Notes under the pieces: model-generated
Databases searched by the model: none
Told to the model about the DNA's origin: nothing
The model's input: only the letters and a program-made list of their open reading frames with translations
Program-made: the position numbers and the translations under genes
Shown here: positions 11,998-18,991 of the stretch, in pieces
Layout: each line of letters opens with the position of its first letter
How positions within the stretch are numbered: position 1 is the stretch's first letter
Virus record (IMG/VR): IMGVR_UViG_3300017779_000062
Coordinates: 1-33,398 of that record
DNA length: 33,398 bases
From: a virus
Direction: 5' to 3' (one strand)

Positions 11998-12345
11998 TTA
12001 GTATTTCCAAACAACTGGCGTAGTTTCACGAATGTCTACATGGATAAATGTCTTAGCAACACCGATACCAGTAAAGCCTAATCGCATAGCTTCTTTGATA
12101 ATAGTATGACGTTGTGCGCCACCAGATACATATATATCACAGGCAATTCCCTGGGCATGAGTACCTGGCTTTGCTTTCTTAGCCTCTATACTATGGGATG
12201 GACTTCTGTAGCCACTAGTGATCTTAAACGGAAACCCACACGCTTCACGCAATTGGTCTAGCTTGTAAATAAACTCTGCTGACATTTCGTTCTCGCCAGT
12301 CTCCTGACAGTCAAACTCTTCGACAGTAAAATACTTAAATCTCAT
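11998..12345 (-). CDS. M15-family peptidase endolysin
   Basis: A 115-residue peptidase_M15-like protein: SGYRSP (44-49), the zinc-binding GTHAQGIACDI (H63, D70) and FIHVD (H102, D104). The family cleaves peptide cross-links of murein; phage copies are usually endolysins. It has no signal sequence, so it depends on a holin. The ATG overlaps the TGA of the 3TM holin gene (ATGA), a typical coupled holin-endolysin pair. It lies at the end of the late operon. Confidence 0.9.
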   Translation of the reverse strand: MRFKYFTVEEFDCQETGENEMSAEFIYKLDQLREACGFPFKITSGYRSPSHSIEAKKAKPGTHAQGIACDIYVSGGAQRHTIIKEAMRLGFTGIGVAKTFIHVDIRETTPVVWKY

Positions 12346-12713
12346 TTCTTTAAACTCGCTAGTTTGCTGACACCCTTAATACCAAAGCTACTAGAAATAG
12401 CTATGAACAATAAATACTGATACCACTCAGGTAACTGAGCTAACGCCTGGAAGCCATCTTCAACACGAATAACAATATCAGGATCTCCTACAACTATGGA
12501 ATAGCCTATCATGAATATAGGGATCGATAAAACTATAGTCCAAAATTCGTCACGCCATGAATTTTGAGTAGCATCAACAGCTTTAGATTCCCACTCAGCA
12601 TCGTTCTCAATTACTTTAATCTTTGCCTTATGCTTTGCTTGCTTTTCTTCTGCTTTGTTCTTCATGTAGCCACCTGCTAACTTGGCTACTGGTGCAATTA
12701 AATTCATCCACAT
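12342..12713 (-). CDS. GTA/3TM-type holin
   Basis: A 123-residue protein of the kind described as 'holin of 3TMs' in phages and gene transfer agents. After a basic helical N-terminus (about 20-40) come WRDEFWTIVLSIPIFMIGYS and WYQYLLFIAISSSFG, two clear hydrophobic segments, plus a weaker N-terminal one (LIAPVAKLAGGY). AGGAG supports the start. It overlaps the endolysin gene. A dyad-repeat variant (12491-12503) falls within it. Confidence 0.82.
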   Translation of the reverse strand: MWMNLIAPVAKLAGGYMKNKAEEKQAKHKAKIKVIENDAEWESKAVDATQNSWRDEFWTIVLSIPIFMIGYSIVVGDPDIVIRVEDGFQALAQLPEWYQYLLFIAISSSFGIKGVSKLASLKK

Positions 12714-12725
12714 TGTTATCTTCTC

Positions 12726-13196
12726 CTATAAGGGCATCGCTAGTGCATCGAGCGCACGCCAAATATCGTCATACTCCGTCTTGGCAGTATCCCAATTAGC
12801 TTTAATCTGATTCACATCCTCTACGACCAACTCAGCCTTTGCAACTATGGCTCTCATTGTCTCAATATCTTTTTCTAAATTAGATACGCTTGTAGTGATT
12901 TCTAAGAGCTTTTCTTGCTGAGATGATATAGTTATCAGGTTTGTGCCTAAAGTAGCTAATTTCGCGCTTAATTGGCTTATATCGTTGTCTTTAAGCTGTT
13001 GTTCTATCAGTTGGATAGATTCGTGCAAAGGTGCTACGTCAGGAACGCTAATTGCTTCAACTGCTTCTAATCGTGAATACAGGCTTGATGCAGTCCAAAC
13101 TCCACCGCCAATGGTAGAGCCAATTGCTAAAACTACTGCGATCCACGCACCCTTAAAGGTTTGACCGCCTATCTTTAATTCGCTGTCTTCAATCAT
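12726..13196 (-). CDS. Membrane-anchored coiled-coil protein of the lysis block, 156 aa
   Basis: The ATG at 13196 sits in a TAATG overlap with the upstream stop; the codon at 13205 sometimes chosen as a start would be TTG. A hydrophobic segment (GAWIAVVLAIGSTIGGGVW, about residues 16-35) is followed by a long coiled coil to the C-terminus. N-in/C-out topology with a coiled ectodomain resembles an inner-membrane spanin, though no outer-membrane lipoprotein partner is recognised. It precedes the holin and endolysin genes. Confidence 0.6.
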   Translation of the reverse strand: MIEDSELKIGGQTFKGAWIAVVLAIGSTIGGGVWTASSLYSRLEAVEAISVPDVAPLHESIQLIEQQLKDNDISQLSAKLATLGTNLITISSQQEKLLEITTSVSNLEKDIETMRAIVAKAELVVEDVNQIKANWDTAKTEYDDIWRALDALAMPL

Positions 13197-14026
13197 TATT
13201 CGCAATCCATATTAAAGAAACAATCATAACCCATAGCAATAGGTGACGTTTGATAAAACTCTGTCTCTGTACCTAGCGCAAGAATATCTGCCTCGCTGTA
13301 GTACAAGTCTAAACCAAAGGCATCGTTACCATTTAAGTAAACAACTGTCAGGTTTCTGGTTGTGTTGTAACCCATAGCCACCCACTGCGCTCCTGCATCA
13401 TAAAAGATATTAACATCAGCAGATGTTGTGTTTTTATCCTCTATTGATTGCTGTAGGAAATCTGCTGCCTCAGAGTTAGCGACACTCAGGTAAACTGCCG
13501 CCTCATTGGCTGATGTTTCAATCTCATCGAGACTGGTGTTGTATGTGTCAACATCGTCTTGGTCGATAGTAAGCATTTCCTGATTCTGCGAAACAAAGGT
13601 CTGCACTTCTTCTTCTTGTTTGGGGGTGCTTGCTGATTCAGCCTTTTCTGCTACCTGTGCAACTGAAACCAGATCAACAGTTACCTCAACAAAAGTATCA
13701 ATGTGCGTTTCCATCTCCGCCAGAGAATCCATCGCCATGTTTTCTAGCACTGCTTTTACAGGTGCGCCATAGGGTAAATAATTAGACATATTCGACAATG
13801 CAGAGTTATAGGCATCAACCTGCTCTGCGCCAATGTGCGCTGTGCTAGATAGTGTGCCGTCAGATATGCCACCGCCAGTGTACGCATACTCAGTAGCCGC
13901 ACCAGTAAGGGCTATGCCTTTAGTAATCTGATTAACTATGGTGTTGCTAGAGTCAATCAGGTTATCTAGTTCATTGCTTTGTACTGCGGTACTTATCGCT
14001 AATAGAAATGCTATCTTCTTCCACAT
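13196..14026 (-). CDS. Secreted or envelope protein of unknown function, 276 aa
   Basis: A 276-residue acidic protein with a signal peptide (MWKKIAFLLAISTAVQSNEL, likely cut near S17). The mature part is Ala-, Asp- and Ser-rich with long helices (about 100-190) and a C-terminal Cys pair (DCFFNMDC). Its start overlaps the end of the previous secreted-protein gene by 56 bases. Two consecutive exported proteins between tail fibre and holin suggest envelope-directed roles such as lysis control or superinfection exclusion; the family is not recognised. Confidence 0.6.
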   Translation of the reverse strand: MWKKIAFLLAISTAVQSNELDNLIDSSNTIVNQITKGIALTGAATEYAYTGGGISDGTLSSTAHIGAEQVDAYNSALSNMSNYLPYGAPVKAVLENMAMDSLAEMETHIDTFVEVTVDLVSVAQVAEKAESASTPKQEEEVQTFVSQNQEMLTIDQDDVDTYNTSLDEIETSANEAAVYLSVANSEAADFLQQSIEDKNTTSADVNIFYDAGAQWVAMGYNTTRNLTVVYLNGNDAFGLDLYYSEADILALGTETEFYQTSPIAMGYDCFFNMDCE

Positions 14027-14591
14027 CTTCGCTTACCTTTCCTATCTGGAGAATGCCGTTGTAATATTTCCGATTCTTTTTGTAATCAGGAATATATAAT
14101 TCTGGGTTTTGCTTTATTAGCATCAACCCCCGCTTCCCCGCTACTAATCTCCCATTGTTTATAAACGGACATGGTGAACCCGCTAACAACATACTCTTAT
14201 AGACTTCTTCACTTTGGCACAACATAGACACTGCCGCCACTTTTAAGCCCAAAGTTGATAGCATCCTAGAATATTTTAACCTAGTACAGTCTACATCTAG
14301 CTCATAACCACCGCTAGAAAATCCAACTGCCACTGTCTGCACTGAACCTGCTGTGCCTTTTAAACAGGTATCAGAACCATTAGACATAAAGGTTGGGCTA
14401 ATTGCAGAACCTACTGGAATCTCACTAGCGGCACCTGCGCCATTGTAGGTGTTTTCAGTTTTGCTACTTGTGTCAGTAGTAGTGTTGTTGCTGTTAGCTA
14501 CGCTATTTTCGCCATGATAGTTGTTTAAACTACCCTGCTCATTAGCAAAAGCCATTGATGAAAGTAGCCATAGGATAGCTAATCTTTTCAC
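13971..14591 (-). CDS. Secreted protein of unknown function, 206 aa (GTG start)
   Basis: A 206-residue protein from a GTG codon overlapping the stop of the small membrane protein (GTGA). A signal peptide (MKRLAILWLLSSMAFANEQ) is followed by a low-complexity N/T/S-rich stretch (about 20-55) and a Cys-containing domain (CLKG, DCTRLKYSR, MLCQSEEVYK, SPCPFINNG). The late basic segment ends in an acidic tail. Export and odd Cys pairing suggest periplasmic folding. I recall similar phage hypotheticals beside lysis genes but cannot name a function. Confidence 0.65.
   Translation of the reverse strand: MKRLAILWLLSSMAFANEQGSLNNYHGENSVANSNNTTTDTSSKTENTYNGAGAASEIPVGSAISPTFMSNGSDTCLKGTAGSVQTVAVGFSSGGYELDVDCTRLKYSRMLSTLGLKVAAVSMLCQSEEVYKSMLLAGSPCPFINNGRLVAGKRGLMLIKQNPELYIPDYKKNRKYYNGILQIGKVSEDVEEDSISISDKYRSTKQ
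14565..14577 (+). repeat. Intragenic dyad-repeat variant TAGCCATAGGATA
   Basis: It overlaps the region encoding the signal peptide of the secreted 206-residue protein (ILWLL on the minus strand). Orientation matches every other copy, but the reading register differs from most of the other coding copies. Confidence 0.5.
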
Positions 14592-14755
14592 TTTTTAGGC
14601 AACAACTTCTGAACTGTATCTGATTCATAGATACGAATACCTAACCAGACAATCGTGAATAAACTAGCAACAGGGGGCAACCAAGCCGCTAACGACATGA
14701 CTCCAGTTGATGCCGCCAATACGTCTACAGTTTGCTTTGTTTCTTCCGTTACCAT
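14588..14755 (-). CDS. Small holin-like membrane protein, 55 aa
   Basis: A 55-residue protein, MVTEETKQTVDVLAASTGVM, then SLAAWLPPVASLFTIVWLGI and RIYESDTVQKLLPKK. The polar N-terminus, two hydrophobic segments with a WLPP turn, and charged C-terminus match a short phage holin/hemolysin-like type that I have seen beside tail-fibre genes. AGGAGAATAAA precedes the ATG. With the 3TM protein downstream, the phage has two holin candidates; one may act as antiholin. Confidence 0.7.
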   Translation of the reverse strand: MVTEETKQTVDVLAASTGVMSLAAWLPPVASLFTIVWLGIRIYESDTVQKLLPKK

Positions 14756-14771
14756 TTTATTCTCCTAAGAA

Positions 14772-14984
14772 TCATCGTGGTATTTCGTGTAATACGTTAT
14801 AATCTTCACCGCCCTCGTACAGCTTATAACCGCGCACAACTGACAGTATAGACTCGTCATTTACTGATGCTAAAACTAATGCTCCAGCACCATCAATAGC
14901 TTCTTGCTTTGTATCGTACTCGTGATGCTTGATATATTCAGTCCTACCATTCGCATCGTTTCGTGTATATCCTACTACATACAT
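14772..14984 (-). CDS. Small protein following tail fibre, paralogue 2, 70 aa
   Basis: A 70-residue protein starting MYVVGYTRNDANGRTEYIKH and ending EGGEDYNVLHEIPR. It shares its MYV.GYT start, an aromatic/acidic middle and a G.K/G.KL stretch near the end with the 71-residue protein at 17487-17702. Both follow a fibre gene directly, so they may be fibre chaperones or small capping proteins. AGGGAAAG precedes the ATG. The paralogy is by eye and weak beyond the N-terminus. Confidence 0.6.
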   Translation of the reverse strand: MYVVGYTRNDANGRTEYIKHHEYDTKQEAIDGAGALVLASVNDESILSVVRGYKLYEGGEDYNVLHEIPR

Positions 14985-14985
14985 A

Positions 14986-17109
14986 TTAAACTTTCCCTAC
15001 GTCTGTAAATGTAACACTGGCTAAATCTAAAACTGCGCTATCAGTAGTTGCAAGCTCTTTTAATTTGAATCTATATGTTAAACGAGAATCGTCATAAGCT
15101 ACTTTAAACTTCAGTGATTCGCTTTGATGTCCGTAAGATACATATCTTTCATCTATTTCTATCGTCTTAGTTAAAGTTGTCCCTGCTGATTCCCAATCAT
15201 AAGGATGCCAGTAAACAGTGTCTCCAGTTGATAAAGAAACGCCAGGATTGCTGTCATGTAAAAAGTAAGTTCTGTCGTTAGCCTCATCATATTGCCAAGC
15301 CCTAACTCTCATTGCGTTAGTAGAGGCAAGCCCTGTCGAATTTACCCTACCAAACTCAGTAAAGTGATGCGTATAATCGCCAGAGACATATCCCCAATAT
15401 TCAAAGCCACTTTGAGTATAAATTGACGAGGAATACATCATCGTAACTGTACCCATATTAACTACTGTAGCATTGGCAGGTACAATAACTTGAGCCTGAA
15501 GTTCTAAATCATTTGTACCACTATTAACATATCGCCAATCTAAATAAAGTTTCAAGTCTACATAACGAGAACAGTCTACTGGTGTAGATGGGTGAATAAT
15601 ATCCGTTATATTGCCGACATTCTGTAAGATAGTTGTAAGTGTAAGTGTGCCGCTAGGCGCAGTCCGCAAAGCCACTTCATTGACTCTATGATAAGGAATA
15701 GTATCTAATCTAGCACCATCTGCGGCTACGTCTCTGCCGTCTACTGTGCCATCAACAGCTATGTCCCCATATATATTGACGTTGCTATCAGCATTAGCAG
15801 AAGAAGCACCAATGTTGATATTTGTTGTATTTGCGTTATAACCAGTACCTATGTTTACTGTTTTAAACTGACCAGTTGCGTTAAAGTCAGCACCAGAGGC
15901 AAGATTAGTGGTTATTGAGCCTGTTGTACTTATATTCAAATTAGATGCTGTGATATCTCCAGCAACATTTAAATTAGTTGCGTTAGGTAACTCAAGTGCT
16001 GTAGAAGTAAGCGACATCACTGTAGTTAATGTATTGTCTTTAGCTAAATTAAAGTCTAGCTGTCCATCTTTACTGTTACTGTCTGCATCATTAAGAACAC
16101 CAGTTATGTTGGCATATTCTGCTGTGCTGAAAAAAGGTGGGACAGACTGTAGAAAGCCATAAAACTCAATTTTACCAACACTGTCATCATCAACAGTAGA
16201 GCCACCAGACCTTCTTTCTAATCGTATCGTTGGTGAAGCTACATCGCTAGTATCAGCATTATATATATGCAAAGCAGGGGTGCTTGTGCTTGACTGCGTG
16301 ATACTTATGTTGCCTGTACCAGTAATGTCATTACCATTAAGGTCTAAGTCACCGCCTAGCTGTGGCGTAGTATCGTCTACTAAGTCCTGCATAGCTGAGT
16401 TAGCGGTAGTGGTTGTGGTTGACAGAACAGCATCTCTAGTTGCTATGTCTACGCCATCTACTGTGCCACCAACAACAATGTTACCACCTGCTGTAATGTT
16501 TCCGCTTGATGCTTGTATGTTACCACTCGTTGTAACTATGTCACCTGTTACTGTAGTGATGCTTCCAGTGCTTGCAAGAATATTACCTGAAGTAGCTAAT
16601 GAGGATACACTGACAATCGCATTGTTTTGACCGTCTAACTGCCCACCTAGCTGTGGATTAGTATCTTCAATAAGATTCTGTAACGCTGAATCAGCAGTAG
16701 AGCCTTGTGCGGCTGTAGCATAGTCTGAAGAATCAAAAGCCTTAACCTGTGCTAGGTTAGTTACTTCTGAATCCATTAAAGCACCTGCGGCAGATACGTT
16801 TGCAGATGTAATGTATTGAACAACACTAGACTCAGTAATATTTGCATCAGGTACGTCAGCCCAATTTACTGTTGTAGTCAGGTCGTTTGCTTCTGTTACT
16901 GCGGCAAGCTGATCTATTGCACCCTGAACATTTGTAGCGGTGACTAAGCCTGATGGCGTTACCGCCAGGTATGAACTATCAACAACAACAGAGGGAATAG
17001 CAGTATTTACTGTGATTGGCTGTACTACTTCAGCAGTCGAAATCACTACACCATCAGTTGATATAGAGATATTATTTGTAATTTTATTGACCGCTATAGT
17101 GATAGCCAT
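14986..17109 (-). CDS. Large tail fibre protein, 707 aa
   Basis: A 707-residue fibre. The first 60 residues look like a virion attachment domain. Repeats follow: SALQNLIEDTNPQLGG (about 141-156) and SAMQDLVDDTTPQLGG (about 238-253), each leading into N/T/G-rich beta-helical stretches (LNGNDITGTGNISI; NIGTGYNANTTNINIG). The last 220 residues form a distinct globular domain, probably the receptor-binding tip. This layout is typical of fibres from marine phages. It lies between the small structural gene at 17109-17447 and the MYV.GYT gene. Confidence 0.85.
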   Translation of the reverse strand: MAITIAVNKITNNISISTDGVVISTAEVVQPITVNTAIPSVVVDSSYLAVTPSGLVTATNVQGAIDQLAAVTEANDLTTTVNWADVPDANITESSVVQYITSANVSAAGALMDSEVTNLAQVKAFDSSDYATAAQGSTADSALQNLIEDTNPQLGGQLDGQNNAIVSVSSLATSGNILASTGSITTVTGDIVTTSGNIQASSGNITAGGNIVVGGTVDGVDIATRDAVLSTTTTTANSAMQDLVDDTTPQLGGDLDLNGNDITGTGNISITQSSTSTPALHIYNADTSDVASPTIRLERRSGGSTVDDDSVGKIEFYGFLQSVPPFFSTAEYANITGVLNDADSNSKDGQLDFNLAKDNTLTTVMSLTSTALELPNATNLNVAGDITASNLNISTTGSITTNLASGADFNATGQFKTVNIGTGYNANTTNINIGASSANADSNVNIYGDIAVDGTVDGRDVAADGARLDTIPYHRVNEVALRTAPSGTLTLTTILQNVGNITDIIHPSTPVDCSRYVDLKLYLDWRYVNSGTNDLELQAQVIVPANATVVNMGTVTMMYSSSIYTQSGFEYWGYVSGDYTHHFTEFGRVNSTGLASTNAMRVRAWQYDEANDRTYFLHDSNPGVSLSTGDTVYWHPYDWESAGTTLTKTIEIDERYVSYGHQSESLKFKVAYDDSRLTYRFKLKELATTDSAVLDLASVTFTDVGKV

Positions 17110-17447
17110 TATCTAGTAACCTCTTGGGTAAGATCAACCTCGCCCTGTAGAAGCCTAGAAACTAGTGCATCATTGCCTGTATGTATTTCAAGATCATAAT
17201 AGTAGCGACCTGCCTCAAGCACCTTAGAAGTGCCATTAGGCAGCTCCATTTTAATGATGCCGTTAGTCGGTGTGGCTATCGTGCAAGTGAAAGTTGCAGC
17301 AACGTCAGCCGCATCTTTAGTTTTTCGCATTTGCGCTCTTGCTGAATAGTTTGTTAAATCCTTAACACTACCATCTTCTGAAAGGGTAAATTCAACAGAA
17401 AAATCTGCACCTTGATCTATTACTAGATTATAAATTGCCGCAGCCAT
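17109..17447 (-). CDS. BppU-N-like small structural protein, 112 aa
   Basis: A 112-residue beta-rich protein: YNLVIDQGADFSVEFTL, NYSARAQMRKTKDAADV, then GRYYYDLEIHTGNDALVSRL and GEVDLTQEV. This arrangement resembles the N-terminal domain of baseplate/tail adaptors (BppU-like). Its ending parallels the N-terminal domain of the gpW-like fusion protein (30501-31082: GHYFYQLEITRADGERVVV). It probably joins a fibre to the tail tip. The stop lies one base from the fibre start. Confidence 0.7.
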   Translation of the reverse strand: MAAAIYNLVIDQGADFSVEFTLSEDGSVKDLTNYSARAQMRKTKDAADVAATFTCTIATPTNGIIKMELPNGTSKVLEAGRYYYDLEIHTGNDALVSRLLQGEVDLTQEVTR

Positions 17448-17486
17448 ATCTATCTCATCTTTATGTTTGGTTGTATATTCTTCTAA

Positions 17487-17702
17487 TTATAACGCTTTAT
17501 CCTGGTACCCACCAATGTCAAATGAGTCAGGTGATGTCTTAATGCCCCAGAAAAAATCGTTAATAGTAGAATCATCTTTTTTATCTTCTATCATACGATA
17601 GAAAGAGCTTCTAAACTCTGCAAAAACTTCCCACTCTTCATAAACTACATAAGGGTCTATGCCATCACTAGGATTTGCTAAAGTATATCCAATAACGTAC
17701 AT
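17487..17702 (-). CDS. Small protein following a tail gene, paralogue 1, 71 aa
   Basis: A 71-residue protein starting MYVIGYTLANPSDGIDPYVV and ending FDIGGYQDKAL. It shares the MYV.GYT start with the protein at 14772-14984, and both directly follow a fibre-like gene. GGGGTAATTT precedes the ATG. It is aromatic and acidic (EEWEVFAEFRSSFY). A fibre-assembly role is suggested by position only. Confidence 0.6.
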   Translation of the reverse strand: MYVIGYTLANPSDGIDPYVVYEEWEVFAEFRSSFYRMIEDKKDDSTINDFFWGIKTSPDSFDIGGYQDKAL

Positions 17703-17705
17703 AAA

Positions 17706-18968
17706 TTACCCCACTATCCTTGCTTGCATATGTATATTTGAATGTAGAACCCTGACATTTGTGATGTTCGATATGTCGTGTTTCATTCTGAGCCTACACT
17801 TTATGTCTTTTTGAAATCTTCCTAAATATGCTTCTGTAACGTCAGAATAATACCAGTTATTACTGCCATTATTATCCATGCTTAACAGTCTATTGCTCAT
17901 AGCCACCCAAGTGCCAACAGTATTTCCTGCGCTTAGACCTGAAAAACATAGCTCAGAAGTAGAAATAGGGTTAGATGGGTATGCGCTTACATCTACCCAT
18001 GTTCTACCCTGCAATTCATGTATTGACACATTATCAAAACTAAAGCTAACGCCACCTGCCGTCTCGTTTTCAATTATGACATAAAAATCATCAACATCTT
18101 TATCTAAAGTGAACTCAAACGCAACAAAATTTAGCTGATCGTATGTATTGAATTTGACATCTCCACCATCGCCTACGTCAGTCAAAACGTCTGTAGGGTC
18201 AGCAGAAGCACTAATATAAACATTAACGTCAACAGTAGTGCCAGGTCTATAAAATTTAAGCCTAAACTTACGAGGTGGCTCAGGGTAGGTCTGTGGGTTT
18301 GGCGATGCCAAAGTTATCTGCTGTGATGTTCTAGCCTTTTCAGGGCTATTGGCTACTCCTGCTAGTGTTGCGTAATAACCTGCTGACAAAGTTCCATTGA
18401 CAGTTGTCCATCCTGTAGTGTTGCTACTTAGACCGCCATTTGTAACTAGTTCAGCTAACTCATAATCATATTGGTAATGCAGGTTCTTATAAGTCTTATA
18501 GGTAGGGCTTGAATAGCTACCAATGTGAATCATATTGCTTGCGAATTTATTAGTATGATTGCCTATTGCATAGATTCTTTGCCAGTAAGATTCTGGATTG
18601 CTATCAGCGTAAAAAGTAGAAATAGGATTAGCAATAAACTGGATAGGAACTTGCACTTCAACTTGTGTGTAAAAAGTGCCTGATCTTGCCGCAGTTGTTC
18701 CTGCTGTCATCTGAAAATGTGATTTTATATCTATATGCTTTCCTTTAAACAGATTCCATTCAGCCGCAGGAAAATCAAATTCAAGAACAGTGTTATAGGT
18801 GTTGTAAGCACTTATATCATAGTTGGCAGTATAAGCTAGGTACTCTTCTTCTACCGCGCCAGTAAACTTGTTGGCACTAATAGTGTCAGCTTTTATCTGA
18901 TCGCCCTCAATAGTTCCATCAACGATTAAATTGCCTTTTATGTGTTTTGGTAGCTTTATAAAACTCAT
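17706..18968 (-). CDS. Tail tip / fibre protein with J C-terminal-like start, 420 aa
   Basis: A 420-residue protein whose first 35 residues (KGNLIVDGTIEGDQIKADTI) match the segment typically found at the C-terminus of gpJ-type hubs, where fibres begin. Here it starts a separate gene right after the hub gene, as if one long J protein had been split. The middle (about 170-310) resembles a carbohydrate-binding-type beta sandwich (VTNGGLSSNTTGWTTVNGT, VDVNVYISASADP). It is likely a side or central fibre contacting the host surface. The ribosome binding site is weak. Confidence 0.75.
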   Translation of the reverse strand: MSFIKLPKHIKGNLIVDGTIEGDQIKADTISANKFTGAVEEEYLAYTANYDISAYNTYNTVLEFDFPAAEWNLFKGKHIDIKSHFQMTAGTTAARSGTFYTQVEVQVPIQFIANPISTFYADSNPESYWQRIYAIGNHTNKFASNMIHIGSYSSPTYKTYKNLHYQYDYELAELVTNGGLSSNTTGWTTVNGTLSAGYYATLAGVANSPEKARTSQQITLASPNPQTYPEPPRKFRLKFYRPGTTVDVNVYISASADPTDVLTDVGDGGDVKFNTYDQLNFVAFEFTLDKDVDDFYVIIENETAGGVSFSFDNVSIHELQGRTWVDVSAYPSNPISTSELCFSGLSAGNTVGTWVAMSNRLLSMDNNGSNNWYYSDVTEAYLGRFQKDIKCRLRMKHDISNITNVRVLHSNIHMQARIVG

Positions 18969-18991
18969 GCTTAAGGTTGCCTATAATCTAA

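Noticed and set aside
16280-16630. Plus-strand frame rich in V, P and M opposite the large fibre
   Set aside because: Composition reflects the antisense of Thr/Ser/Gly-rich repeats in the fibre gene.
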